Assembly: GCF_001010355.1 (NCBI RefSeq)
Contig: NZ_JPLA01000014.1
Coordinates: 60,164-124,163 of the forward strand
Direction of reading: 5' to 3'
DNA: 64,000 nt
Origin: Dyella japonica DSM 16301
Lineage (GTDB): Bacteria; Pseudomonadota; Gammaproteobacteria; Xanthomonadales; Rhodanobacteraceae
A program made the position numbers and the translations under genes. The first letter of the stretch is position 1, and every line of letters starts with the position of its first letter. Shown here in pieces: positions 55,582-64,000 of this stretch. The notes beneath the pieces are model-generated. The model had not been told where the DNA came from. It ran no database searches and worked only from the letters and a program-made list of their open reading frames with translations.

Positions 55582-57047
55582 GACGTGGTCTCCTTCACCG
55601 GTTGCAGCAGTCGCAGCAGCGCCGAGGTATCGAGCTGGGCTTCCACGGCATCGGCCACGCGGTCGATGCTCGCCTCGCGCAGCGCATGCAGATCGAGCGG
55701 CGCGGCGTCGCGCAGACGCGCCCAACCGAGCAGGGCCGCGAGCGCCTGCGGCTCATCGAACAGACCGTGGAGATAGGTGCCGAGGATTTGACCATCCGGC
55801 GACAGCGCGCCATCGGGCGTGCCCGGATTGAGCACGCTCGCCGGCTGCTCCAGCGCTGCACCACGACTGACGCCGCAGTGGATTTCATAGCCGCTCACCC
55901 GCGCGTCTCCCAGGACCAGTTTCCCCTCCACGCGGCGCAATTGCTTGCGCAGTTCCAGCGTGGTCTCCATCTGCAACCAGCCCAGTCCATCGCTCGAGCC
56001 CGGCTCGCTCTCGATGCCATGCGGATCATGCACGAAGCGCCCCAGCATCTGGAAGCCGCCGCAGATGCCGATCACTTTCCCGCCGTAGCGTAGATGCCGC
56101 GTGATGGTTTCGTGCCAGCCCTGTGCGCGCAGCCAGGCCAGGTCGGCGCGGGTGGATTTGGAACCGGGCAGGACGACCAGGTCCGCGTGCGGGTGCGCCT
56201 CGCCGGGACCCACGAAACGCATATCCACGTCCGGATGGGCCAGCAAGGCGTCGAAGTCGGTGTGGTTGCTGATGCGCGGCAAGGCGGGTACCAGCACGCG
56301 CAGGCGTGCCGCCTGCTTCGGCACCGCGTCGCGCGGCAAAGCGTCTTCGGCTTCCAGCTGCAGGCCATGCAGGTAAGGCAGCACGCCGAGCACCGGCTTG
56401 CCGGTTTCGCGCTCCAGCCAATCCAGCCCGGGTTGCAGCAAGGCCATATCGCCTCGAAAACGATTGATGACGAAGCCGGCAACACGTGCGCGTTCACTGG
56501 CGGAAAGCAGCGCCAGGGTGCCCACCAGATGCGCGAACACGCCGCCGCGATCGATATCGGCGATCAGGATCACCGGACAGTCGACCGCCTCGGCGTAGCC
56601 CATGTTGGCGATGTCGCGATCGCGCAGATTGATCTCCGCCGGGCTGCCGGCGCCTTCCACGATCACCGCGTCGTAGCGGTCGACCAGGCGATGATGCGAA
56701 GCGAGCACGGCATCCATCGCGATGCGTTTGTAGTCGTGGTAATCGCGCGCATCCATGTTCGCCACCGGATGCCCATGCACGATCACCTGCGCGCCGATAT
56801 CGCTGTTGGGCTTGAGCAGGATCGGGTTGAAATCGGTATGCGGTTGCAGGCCCGCCGCCTGCGCCTGCACGGCCTGGGCGCGGCCGATCTCGCCACCGTC
56901 GACCGTGACCGCGGAATTCAAGGCCATGTTCTGCGGCTTGAACGGCGCGACCGCGATGCCGCGTCGGCGCAGCCAGCGGCACAAACCGGTAACCAGGGTG
57001 CTCTTGCCTGCATCGGACGTGCAGCCCTGCACCATCAGCACGCTCAT
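55569..57047 (-). CDS. cobQ: Cobyric acid synthase
   Basis: A 492-residue glutamine-dependent amidotransferase making cobyric acid from adenosylcobyrinate a,c-diamide. The N-terminal synthetase domain has [18 protein letters not shown] and [29 protein letters not shown] follows; the C-terminal triad-type glutaminase has the nucleophile in [10 protein letters not shown]. Needs an intact corrin ring diamide, so it points to de novo or cobyrinate-level activity rather than pure cobinamide salvage. Confidence 0.96.
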   Translation of the reverse strand: MSVLMVQGCTSDAGKSTLVTGLCRWLRRRGIAVAPFKPQNMALNSAVTVDGGEIGRAQAVQAQAAGLQPHTDFNPILLKPNSDIGAQVIVHGHPVANMDARDYHDYKRIAMDAVLASHHRLVDRYDAVIVEGAGSPAEINLRDRDIANMGYAEAVDCPVILIADIDRGGVFAHLVGTLALLSASERARVAGFVINRFRGDMALLQPGLDWLERETGKPVLGVLPYLHGLQLEAEDALPRDAVPKQAARLRVLVPALPRISNHTDFDALLAHPDVDMRFVGPGEAHPHADLVVLPGSKSTRADLAWLRAQGWHETITRHLRYGGKVIGICGGFQMLGRFVHDPHGIESEPGSSDGLGWLQMETTLELRKQLRRVEGKLVLGDARVSGYEIHCGVSRGAALEQPASVLNPGTPDGALSPDGQILGTYLHGLFDEPQALAALLGWARLRDAAPLDLHALREASIDRVADAVEAQLDTSALLRLLQPVKETTSCAP

Positions 57048-58042
57048 CGCAGCATCTCCTTCAAGTCCAACGCGCCCAGCGCCTCGTCGAGTCGCCGCAG
57101 CGCGGCCTCTTCGGTAGGCAGGCCGAAGCGCAGGCTAGCCGGCGTGTCGAACAGCCGGGTCAGGATGCCCTGTTTCGCCAGCGCCACATGCACGGCTTCA
57201 GCGTGTGCGTGCTGCCACCACTGGAAGAACGCGCATCCCGCCGTCGCCGCCATGCCATGTCGCAGCAGCACCGCCGCAAGACGATCGCTCATGCCCTGCA
57301 GCCACGTGCGTGCCGTGGCCTGCCAGGCGCGATCGGCAAGCGCCAGCTTCAACACATGGCGCGTCGGTCCACTCAGGGTCCACGGGCCCAGTCGCTCGCG
57401 CAGCGCTTCAAGCAACGCAGGATCTGCTGCCACGAAACCCGCGCGCGCTCCGGCCAGGCCAAAAAACTTTCCACACGAACGCAGCACGATCAGGCCTTCA
57501 CGATGCGCTTCGCTGCACAGGCTGTCCTGCGGCGTGGCATCCATGAAAGCCTCGTCGACAACCAGCCAGCCGCCGCGCGCAGCCAGCGCCGCGTGGCATG
57601 CCAGCAAAGCGTCACGCTCGAAGCGTTCGCCACCAGGATTGTTCGGATGGACCAGGACGATCACGTCGTAGCGCGACGGATCGGCCAGCAAGCTCGATGC
57701 AGACAGTGACTCCACCACGTGGCCGGCGCGGCGCCAGGCATGCGCGTGTTCGTTGTAGCCCGGTGCAATCACGCCCACCCGCGAGGCTGGCCGCAGGTTG
57801 GGCAGCATCTGGATGGCGGCTTGCGATCCGGCCACGGGCAACAGGTGCGGCGCGCCGTAGTACGCGCACGCGATGTCGATCAGGCCATCGTCGTCTTCGG
57901 GCAAGCGCTGCCACACGGAGGCCGGCACGACGGGCGCCGGCCAGGCAAACGGACTGATGCCGGTGGACAAGTCCAGCCACGCTTCCGGCGCGATGCCGTA
58001 GGTGCGGGCCGCTCCCAACAGGCGTCCGCCGTGTTCAAGCAT
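57044..58042 (-). CDS. cobD: L-threonine-O-3-phosphate decarboxylase (CobD, PLP-dependent)
   Basis: A 332-residue class I/II aminotransferase-fold protein producing (R)-1-amino-2-propanol phosphate for the cobalamin side chain. It has [41 protein letters not shown] and the PLP lysine in [13 protein letters not shown]. Overlaps both neighbours. Known as cobC in the Pseudomonas nomenclature and cobD in Salmonella. Confidence 0.94.
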   Translation of the reverse strand: MLEHGGRLLGAARTYGIAPEAWLDLSTGISPFAWPAPVVPASVWQRLPEDDDGLIDIACAYYGAPHLLPVAGSQAAIQMLPNLRPASRVGVIAPGYNEHAHAWRRAGHVVESLSASSLLADPSRYDVIVLVHPNNPGGERFERDALLACHAALAARGGWLVVDEAFMDATPQDSLCSEAHREGLIVLRSCGKFFGLAGARAGFVAADPALLEALRERLGPWTLSGPTRHVLKLALADRAWQATARTWLQGMSDRLAAVLLRHGMAATAGCAFFQWWQHAHAEAVHVALAKQGILTRLFDTPASLRFGLPTEEAALRRLDEALGALDLKEMLR

Positions 58043-58952
58043 GGCCGGCTCCCCAGCGCACGACGCCGAGCAGCGTGATCACCACCAGCCAGAGCACCAC
58101 GCAGCGACGCACCAACTGCAGCGCGCGCACGATGGACTGCCCATCCGGTGCGTCTCCTTCGCCCAGCACCGGGCGCGGTTCCCACACGCCGTCATAAGGC
58201 GCGGCACCACCGAGGCAAACGCCCAGCGCACCGGCGCCGGCAGCCATTACCGGACCGGCGTTCGGGCTGTCCCACTGCGGTGCCTGCACGCGCCAGCAGC
58301 GCCACGCCCGCGCCGCATCGCCCAGCAACAGGTAACTCATCGCAGTCAGGCGTGCCGGCAGAAAATTGAGCACATCATCGATTCGCGCTGCCGCCCACCC
58401 GAAGCGCTCGTAGCGCTCAGTGCGGTAGCCCCACATCGCATCCAGCGTGTTGGCCAGCCGATACAGCACCGCGCCCGGCGCGCCCAGCACGAGGAACCAG
58501 AAAAGCGCGCCGAACACCGCGTCATTGCCGTTCTCCAGCACCGATTCGGTGGCGGCCGCAGCCACCTGCGCGTCATCCAGCGCGGCCGTGTCGCGACTCA
58601 CCATGCGGCCCACCGCCGTGCGTGCGCCAAGGATGTCGCCGGCAGCCAGCGCGCGGGCGACCGGCAGCGCGTGATCGCCCAGGCTGCGCAGGCCAATGAC
58701 CAGGTAAAGCACGAGCACGTCCAGGGCCAGGTGCAGTGGTCCGAGCCAGGCACGCAGCAGCCAGGCCAGGGCCACCAGCGGCAGCACCACTGCACACCAC
58801 GCCAGCACGCCTGCCGAACGACGATCGGCATGCCATCGCGATTCGGCCCAGGCGGCCAGACGTCCAAACAACACCAGCGGATGCAGGCGCCGCGGTTCAC
58901 CCAGCCACGCATCCAGCAGCACCGCAAGCAGCATGGCCAGGGCGGTGGTCAT
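58035..58952 (-). CDS. cbiB: Adenosylcobinamide-phosphate synthase
   Basis: A 305-residue integral membrane protein attaching aminopropanol (phosphate) to adenosylcobyric acid. It begins [20 protein letters not shown], with [14 protein letters not shown], then [52 protein letters not shown] and the GAP-type [21 protein letters not shown] region split over several helices. Overlaps cobD by 8 bp. Called cobD in some nomenclatures. Confidence 0.95.
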   Translation of the reverse strand: MTTALAMLLAVLLDAWLGEPRRLHPLVLFGRLAAWAESRWHADRRSAGVLAWCAVVLPLVALAWLLRAWLGPLHLALDVLVLYLVIGLRSLGDHALPVARALAAGDILGARTAVGRMVSRDTAALDDAQVAAAATESVLENGNDAVFGALFWFLVLGAPGAVLYRLANTLDAMWGYRTERYERFGWAAARIDDVLNFLPARLTAMSYLLLGDAARAWRCWRVQAPQWDSPNAGPVMAAGAGALGVCLGGAAPYDGVWEPRPVLGEGDAPDGQSIVRALQLVRRCVVLWLVVITLLGVVRWGAGHA

Positions 58953-60247
58953 GGCTGGAACAAGGCCACGGCCGCCGCCGGGTTCGACGGAAAATACAGA
59001 TGCATGAAGCTCGCGGTGAAGCGCTCTCGCCTATACACGCCTTCCCGACTCGGGCCGCCATCCGGGTTGCTGGCCATGACCAAAGGCGACTCGGCGATCT
59101 CGGCAAGCGCGTAGTGGAAGGTATGGCCGCGCAACTCGCCTTCGGGCAAGGCGACCGACTGCATGCCCAGTCCCCCGAGCCGCGTCTGCATGGTCGCCTG
59201 ACCACGCAACAGACCCGCCATGGGAAACGCCTTGCCATCGGTGCCCGCCAGGGAATCCAGCGCGTAAAGCATGCCGCCGCATTCGGCCAGCAGCGGACGG
59301 CCGGCATGCACGTGCTCATGCAAGGCGCTGCGCAAGCTGTCGCTGTCGGATAACGCATGCAGATGCAGTTCGGGATAGCCACCAGGCAGCCATGCCGCAT
59401 CGCATTCGGGCAGTGCGTCGCCAGCCAGCGGCGAGAAGAAGCGCAACTCCGCGCCGGCTTCGCGCAGGAGATCGAGATTGGCCGGATAGAGAAAACAGAA
59501 CGCGGCGTCGCGAGCGATCGCAATGCGGCAACCCTTCAAATGCTTGGGTGTTGACGCGCGCGACGCAGCAGGAAAGCTCACCGGTGGCGGAAGTTCGGCC
59601 GACGCATGCGTAGCCCACGCATCGGCCAGCGCGTCCAGGCGCGCATCGATATCGCCCAGCTCGCCCGCCGCCACCAGCCCCAGATGGCGCTCGGGCAGGG
59701 CCAGCGCCGCATCCCGCGGCAACGCACCCAGCCACTGCAGATGCGACGGCACACTGCCGGCAAGCAGTTGCGCGTGATACGCGCTGCCCACGCGATTGGC
59801 GGCGAAGCCATGCACGCGCAGGCCGTCGCGATAGCTGGCCAGTCCCAGCGCCAGCGCACCAAAGGTCTGCGCCATCGCCGAACCATCGATCACGGCCAGC
59901 ACGGGCAAGCCGAAGCATTGGGCAAGGTCGGCGCTCGACTGGCCGCCGTCAAACAAGCCCATCACACCTTCGACCAGGATGAGATCCGCCTCGGCAGCGG
60001 CTTCATGCAAGCGTGCGCGTACGTCGTCCTCGCCATTCATCCACAGATCGAGCTGGTAAACCGGCGCACCACTGGCGCGCTCGAGCACCATGGGGTCGAG
60101 AAAATCGGGGCCCGTCTTGAACACGCGCACGCGCCTGCCCTGCCGCACGTGCCAGCGCGCCAGGGCCGCCGTCACCGAGGTCTTGCCCTGCCCCGATGCA
60201 GGCGCCGATACCAGCAAGGCAGGACAGGATGCGCTCGGGTCGGTCAT
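58949..60247 (-). CDS. cobB: Cobyrinate a,c-diamide synthase
   Basis: A 432-residue CobB/CbiA amidotransferase. P-loop region [18 protein letters not shown], then [21 protein letters not shown], and a C-terminal glutaminase with nucleophile in [12 protein letters not shown] and the PGGYPEL segment. It amidates the a and c side chains of (hydrogeno)cobyrinate; cannot tell cobB from cbiA by sequence alone. ATG overlap with cbiB of 4 bp. A 46-bp gap separates it from cobO. Confidence 0.95.
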   Translation of the reverse strand: MTDPSASCPALLVSAPASGQGKTSVTAALARWHVRQGRRVRVFKTGPDFLDPMVLERASGAPVYQLDLWMNGEDDVRARLHEAAAEADLILVEGVMGLFDGGQSSADLAQCFGLPVLAVIDGSAMAQTFGALALGLASYRDGLRVHGFAANRVGSAYHAQLLAGSVPSHLQWLGALPRDAALALPERHLGLVAAGELGDIDARLDALADAWATHASAELPPPVSFPAASRASTPKHLKGCRIAIARDAAFCFLYPANLDLLREAGAELRFFSPLAGDALPECDAAWLPGGYPELHLHALSDSDSLRSALHEHVHAGRPLLAECGGMLYALDSLAGTDGKAFPMAGLLRGQATMQTRLGGLGMQSVALPEGELRGHTFHYALAEIAESPLVMASNPDGGPSREGVYRRERFTASFMHLYFPSNPAAAVALFQP

Positions 60248-60293
60248 CGGTGAACTCCGTCGTTGTTGCCACTGCCCACACCGGGCAGACGTG

Positions 60294-60914
60294 TCAGAGC
60301 TCGATGCCCTGCTGCGCCTTGATGCCTGCCTGGAAGGCGTGCTTCACCAGGCGCATCTCCGTCACCGTATCGGCCAGCTCCACCAGGCCATCTGGCGCGC
60401 CGCGCCCGGTGATCACCACGTGCTGGCGTGGCGGGCGCGCCTTCAGTGCGGCGCACACGACATCCAGGTCGATATAGCCCTTGACCAGGGCGATATTGAG
60501 TTCGTCCAGCAGTACGAAGTCCAGCGTCGCATCGGTCAGCATATTGGCCGCCACCTGCCAGGCCGCAGACGCCGCCTGGATATCGCGCGCCTTGTCCTGC
60601 GTCTCCCACGTATAGCCTTCGCCCATCACGTGGTAATCGAGCTCATCGGGAAAGCGGCGGAAAAACGCCTCTTCGCCGGTGGAAAAACTGCCCTTGATGA
60701 ACTGCACCACGCCGCAGCGAAAACCATGGCCGAGCGAACGCGCCAGCATGCCGAAGCCCGACGAGCTCTTGCCCTTGCCGTTGCCGGTGTTCACCACCAG
60801 CACGCCGCGCTCGATGGTGGCGCGGGCGATCTTGCGATCGACCAGCTCCTTCTTGCGCTGCATGCGCTCGCGGTGGCGTTCTTCCGCATCCGGCGTTTCG
60901 GGCGTGTCGCTCAT
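60294..60914 (-). CDS. cobO: Corrinoid adenosyltransferase (CobA/CobO/BtuR)
   Basis: A 206-residue ATP:corrinoid adenosyltransferase that adds the 5'-deoxyadenosyl ligand to Co(I). P-loop VNTGNGKGKSSSGFGML, then VVQFIKGSFSTGEEAFF, and VLLDELNIALVKGYIDL with the ATP-binding DEL motif. Begins 2 bp after the btuM stop. Works both in salvage and in de novo synthesis. Confidence 0.96.
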   Translation of the reverse strand: MSDTPETPDAEERHRERMQRKKELVDRKIARATIERGVLVVNTGNGKGKSSSGFGMLARSLGHGFRCGVVQFIKGSFSTGEEAFFRRFPDELDYHVMGEGYTWETQDKARDIQAASAAWQVAANMLTDATLDFVLLDELNIALVKGYIDLDVVCAALKARPPRQHVVITGRGAPDGLVELADTVTEMRLVKHAFQAGIKAQQGIEL

Positions 60915-60916
60915 GC

Positions 60917-61495
60917 TCAGGCTTCCTTCTGGTGGGCCGTGGAAGACGATGCCACGCGCACGATAACCGCGTGCAGCACCAGGGCTGCCGCGACGTAGCT
61001 GAGGGTGGTGCGCACGAACAGCGGACCCCACTGCCACAGGCGCGCCAGGTATTCGGTCATATGCGGCTGCGCATAACGGCCGCCCAGCCAATAGAACGAA
61101 CCGTTGGAGATGGCGAAAGAAGCCACGGCCGCCAGCACTGCCACGCCGAATGCACCGAGTAGCGACAAACCGCTCTGATCTACGCGCGGCGCATACCAGC
61201 GCCCGGCGTACCAGAGCACTGCATAAGCCAAGGGCAGAAACGAGTACGCCAGCGTCACGCAGAAAGCGCTCACGCCCGCGTAGCTGATCGAAATCCAGTC
61301 CAGCGCCACGGCGAGCAACACCATCACCACGAAGGTCCAATGGCGACGCAGATACAGGCCACCAAAAAAGAACAACGCCATCGATGCATCGGGCAGATGC
61401 AGCACGTCGCCAAAATGCTTGAAGCGGGTGGCGATCATCACCGCGACCAGGACCAGCCACAGCGCGTTGAAACGGGAACCGGAAAGAGCTTTCAC
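60917..61495 (-). CDS. btuM: BtuM-like solitary cobalamin transporter
   Basis: A 192-residue protein with about six membrane helices between btuB and cobO under the cobalamin riboswitch. The motif ATRFKHFGDVLHLPDAS near the N terminus followed by FFFGGLYLRR matches BtuM, a solitary ECF S-component known to move cobalamin across the inner membrane without an energising module. Cys 79 (GVSAFCVTLAY) lies where BtuM of Thiobacillus denitrificans has its cobalt-liganding Cys 80. I chose GTG at 61495 because AGGAGT lies 6 nt upstream; ATGs at 61519 and 61555 lack good sites. No BtuC, BtuD or BtuF is in the window. Confidence 0.8.
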   Translation of the reverse strand: MKALSGSRFNALWLVLVAVMIATRFKHFGDVLHLPDASMALFFFGGLYLRRHWTFVVMVLLAVALDWISISYAGVSAFCVTLAYSFLPLAYAVLWYAGRWYAPRVDQSGLSLLGAFGVAVLAAVASFAISNGSFYWLGGRYAQPHMTEYLARLWQWGPLFVRTTLSYVAAALVLHAVIVRVASSSTAHQKEA

Positions 61496-61558
61496 GAAAC
61501 GACTCCTGGTCGTATGCATGGAAGACGCCGGGACCTTCGCAGGCCCCGGCGTCATGGC

Positions 61559-63427
61559 TTACTGCGCGGGCTGATAACGCAGGGTCAACATGTAGTTGCG
61601 ACCCGGCTGGTTGAAGTACCAGGCGGTCTCGTAGTCCTTGCCGAAGGCGTTGTTGAGTGCCAGCTGCAGCTTGAAGTCGCGCGAGATGGCATAGGCGACG
61701 CGCAGGTTGGTGATCGCATAGCCGCCCAGCGGATGCTGGTTGGCCAGGTCATCGTAGCGACGGCCCGAGACGAACCACGTGCCGCCCACGCTGAAGTCGC
61801 CGAAGCTGCGGTCCAGGTCGATATTGCCGGTCTGGCGCGCACGGCGCGGCAGCAGGTTGCCTTCATACCCGGTCGACTCGTCGCGCGGGTCCAGCCAGGT
61901 GGCCGTGCCCGTCACCAGCCAGCCCAGCACGTGCCCGCTCACCACGCCTTCCGCACCGCGGATGCGCGCCTGGTCGACATTGCCCGGCGCCTGGGTAGCG
62001 GCGTCGTAGGTGATCAGGTCGGTCACGTTGTTGCGGAACGCATTCAACGACCAGTAACCCCAGTCGTAGCTGCCGCGCAGACCGAGTTCGAAGTTCCTCG
62101 ATCGCTCGGGCTTGAGATTCGGGTCGCCGTAGTACGGGTAGTACAAGTCGTTGAAGGTCGGCGCCTTGAACGCGGTGCCGTAGCTGGCGGTGAGCCGCAG
62201 GGTCTGGGTGAAGTCCCAGCCCCACAACAGGCTGCCGGTGTTCTTGCTGCCGAACTGGCTGTTGTCGTCATGGCGCACGCTGGCCTGCACGGATTGGCTG
62301 CCGAAGGTCTGCTGCCACTGCACGAAGCCGCCGCGGTCGATGCGGCTGTTCACCGGCACGCCGGTGAACGCATTTACGTAACCGGCCGTGCTGTCCACGT
62401 GGTCGCGCTGCCAGTCGAAGCCGGTCGTCAGGAGGCCGCCCCAGAAACCGATATCTGCCTGGAACGAACCCAGGTCGCGATGCGTGTCGAAACGATCGAC
62501 GTACACGCCCTGATAGAAGTCCTTGCTGAAATCGCCGCTGGTGCCGAGGCTGAGCGTGAGCTTCACATTGGACGCCGGGCGATAGTGCACGCTACCGCCG
62601 ACGACCTGCGTGGCGCTCTTGTCCGAATCGGTATACGTGCCGTCGTAGTAGTTGTGGCCTTCGCTGCGGAACAGACGCACATCGGCGTCCCACTGTTCGT
62701 CGAACTTGTAGCCACCCTGCAGGGTCAGCGCATTGTTGCGATAGCCGTCCTTGTCCGGCTGATCGGCGAAGCAGGCCGCGCCCACTTCGGCCGCGCCCAC
62801 GCGGCAGGAATTGATGCCGTGCGTCTGCTCGTGCGAGGCCTCCAGCGAGTACCAGGCATCGCCGCTCTTGCCGGCGAAACCGGCCGAGCCGCTCAGATGG
62901 CTATAACTGCCGACGCCCAGGCTGAAGGACGGCACGAAGGCGCCTTCCGGACGACGCGTGAAAATCTGGATCACGCCGCCGATCGCCTCGGAGCCGTACA
63001 GGCTGGAGAACGGACCGCGCACGATTTCGATGCGCTCGATCTGCTCGACCGGAATGTCCTGCAGCGCTGCGGTGCCCAGCGTGGCCGAGCCGATCTTGAC
63101 GCCGTCGATCATCACCAGCACATGGCCGGCTTCGGTGCCACGCAGGAACGCACTGGTCGCCTTGCCGGGACCGCCGTTGTTGGCAATCTGCATGCCCGGC
63201 GTGCCGCGCAGCAGGTCGGCCAGCGACGCCGGCTGCAGGCGTTCGATATCGGCCCGGTCGATCACCGTCACCGCGGACAGCGTCTGGCTCTGCGTCTGCT
63301 CGGTACGCGTGGCCGTCACCACCACACCGTCGAGGTTGGTCGTATCGTCCGCGAACGCGGGGAAAACGATGGTCAAAAGCGCCGTCGCCAAAACGGTGCG
63401 ACGGATCATGGAAAGTCGGATGGTCAA
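61559..63427 (-). CDS. btuB: TonB-dependent vitamin B12 receptor BtuB
   Basis: A 622-residue outer-membrane barrel. Signal peptide ends near FPAFA; a TonB box and plug follow (NLDGVVVTATRTEQ, then IERLQPASLADLLRGTPGM, and RGPFSSLYGSEAIGGVIQ); the C terminus LTLRYQPAQ is a final barrel strand. I place the start at TTG 63427 because GAGGAG lies 7 nt upstream at 63435-63440; the ATG at 63409 has no ribosome site. Upstream in-frame sequence is the riboswitch and repeat, not coding. First gene of the cobalamin operon. Confidence 0.95.
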   Translation of the reverse strand: MTIRLSMIRRTVLATALLTIVFPAFADDTTNLDGVVVTATRTEQTQSQTLSAVTVIDRADIERLQPASLADLLRGTPGMQIANNGGPGKATSAFLRGTEAGHVLVMIDGVKIGSATLGTAALQDIPVEQIERIEIVRGPFSSLYGSEAIGGVIQIFTRRPEGAFVPSFSLGVGSYSHLSGSAGFAGKSGDAWYSLEASHEQTHGINSCRVGAAEVGAACFADQPDKDGYRNNALTLQGGYKFDEQWDADVRLFRSEGHNYYDGTYTDSDKSATQVVGGSVHYRPASNVKLTLSLGTSGDFSKDFYQGVYVDRFDTHRDLGSFQADIGFWGGLLTTGFDWQRDHVDSTAGYVNAFTGVPVNSRIDRGGFVQWQQTFGSQSVQASVRHDDNSQFGSKNTGSLLWGWDFTQTLRLTASYGTAFKAPTFNDLYYPYYGDPNLKPERSRNFELGLRGSYDWGYWSLNAFRNNVTDLITYDAATQAPGNVDQARIRGAEGVVSGHVLGWLVTGTATWLDPRDESTGYEGNLLPRRARQTGNIDLDRSFGDFSVGGTWFVSGRRYDDLANQHPLGGYAITNLRVAYAISRDFKLQLALNNAFGKDYETAWYFNQPGRNYMLTLRYQPAQ

Positions 63428-63549
63428 AGTACTGCTCCTCAACCGCGCCTGCCCGCGCGGATCGCATGGGAAATAGACAGGCAGGAGGAGCGTGGCGGCC
63501 GTGCGCGAGCGCGGCATCCATGACACGGCCCACCGCCTGTCTGGTCGTA

Positions 63550-63742
63550 CCTCAAGGCCGGTCTCCGGGCTCGCGGGCGAAGACGTAAACGCCTTCCGGA
63601 ACGACGCCTTCCCATGCGCTTGGCACAGTGGCTGATGTCGCTCCGTCGATCCCCATCTGGATCGCGCCTGCCTACCGTTGCGGGGGCAGCTCCGGAATAG
63701 GCGCACAAGCGCCGCACCGGATTCCCGTTTCAACTCCCAGCC
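63550..63742 (-). promoter_or_regulatory. Cobalamin (AdoCbl) riboswitch
   Basis: On the minus strand, upstream of btuB, the conserved pieces occur in order: GTTGAAACGGGAATCCGGTG, then GCTGCCCCCGCAACGGTA, then TCAGCCACTG followed by GGGAAGGCG, and the B12 box GAGCCCGGAGACCGGCC near 63557-63575. The spacing fits the class I cobalamin aptamer. Binding of adenosylcobalamin should repress btuB, and by operon extension the btuM and cob genes. The boundaries are approximate; about 120 nt lie between it and the btuB start. Confidence 0.95.
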
Positions 63743-63841
63743 ACTGGCTGGGGTCACCTCAGGTGGGGCGAATGGTAGCAGAGTGGGGGCTGGGGCCGTT
63801 GGGGTGAGCCGTCTCCCCCGTTTCGTCCGTGCACGCCTTCC

Positions 63842-63923
63842 TGTGGGAGCGCACCCTGTGCGCGACGGCCACGCTGGGATGTATCGCTTCGTAGGATCGT
63901 CGCGCACAGGGTGCGCTCCCACA
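63842..63923. repeat. Inverted pair of 25-bp intergenic repeat units (opposite arrangement)
   Basis: Units at 63842-63866 (begins TGTGGGAGCGCACC) and 63899-63923 (begins GTCGCGCACAGGGTG) are exact reverse complements over 25 bp with a 32-nt spacer. The order of the two halves is reversed relative to the pairs at 14768 and 23700. It lies about 100 bp upstream of the riboswitch. From 63924 to the window end I see no feature. Confidence 0.92.
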
Positions 63924-64000
63924 AAAAAAGCCGCTCCGCACGCACCAGAACTCACGGCTCTTGATGTGGCTCTGGCCATTGGGGGTCCCCGTATGACGCG

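Noticed and set aside
61340..63523. A 727-codon plus-strand frame opposite btuB
   Set aside because: btuB on the minus strand has signal, plug and barrel motifs. The plus frame is a shadow.
63428..63979. N-terminal extension of the btuB frame by up to 184 codons
   Set aside because: The extension runs through the cobalamin riboswitch and the 25-bp repeat pair and would place the signal peptide internally.

Overview
The window looks like a chromosomal segment of a high-GC gammaproteobacterium of the Xanthomonadales, most likely Rhodanobacteraceae (Dyella, Rhodanobacter, Luteibacter or Frateuria). The signs are the gene order yebC-ruvC-ruvA-kup-ruvB-ybgC-tolQRAB-pal-cpoB-queE-queC, a SapC protein, a DUF3011 protein, a YebC that starts [12 protein letters not shown], and strong third-position GC bias. 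The family assignment is inference from gene content and protein style. I see no prophage, plasmid, CRISPR array, rRNA operon or insertion sequence. One tRNA gene (Lys, TTT) and one cobalamin riboswitch are present.

Layout. 1-8 kb: a 5'-truncated DUF899 gene, a SnoaL-like protein, SapC, a lone HNH nuclease, a small Fe-permease-family protein, dxs, prmC and a cyclic-nucleotide-domain/flavin-reductase fusion. 8-14.8 kb: a LysR regulator divergent from a six-gene catabolic operon (acyl-CoA dehydrogenase, aminoglycoside-phosphotransferase-like kinase, histidine phosphatase, two SDRs, one MDR). Its kinase plus dehydrogenase pair resembles the 4-hydroxyacyl-CoA route (LvaA/LvaC, ACAD10/11). 14.9-28 kb: a 1379-residue membrane protein of unknown role, an M1 aminopeptidase, oxyR with a small anchored protein, apt, glnS, a cytidine-deaminase-fold protein and a VTT membrane protein.

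28-36.5 kb is the most unusual stretch. It holds a hybrid histidine kinase, an orphan protein joining a DotU/TssL domain to the cytoplasmic half of IcmF/TssM, a NarL-type response regulator, a PhnD-like periplasmic binding protein and a second histidine kinase with an altered H-box. No other type VI or type IVB secretion gene is in the window.

36.5-53 kb, almost all on the minus strand, is housekeeping: tRNA-Lys, queC and queE separated by a duplicated purine/pyrimidine palindrome, the Tol-Pal system, Holliday-junction genes with kup inserted between ruvA and ruvB, yebC, a small hydrolase and aspS. 52.7-63.7 kb is a tightly overlapping cobalamin operon (riboswitch-btuB-btuM-cobO-cobB-cbiB-cobD-cobQ-cobU-cobT-cobC-cobS). 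It pairs outer-membrane uptake with a solitary inner-membrane transporter and the late steps of B12 assembly; no corrin-ring genes and no BtuCDF are in view.

A 25-bp unit arranged as inverted pairs recurs in three intergenic regions (about 14.8, 23.7 and 63.9 kb). Start codons were moved downstream of the longest reading frame wherever a Shine-Dalgarno sequence, a signal peptide or family alignment required it. Homology calls are from recognition of motifs, not from searches.
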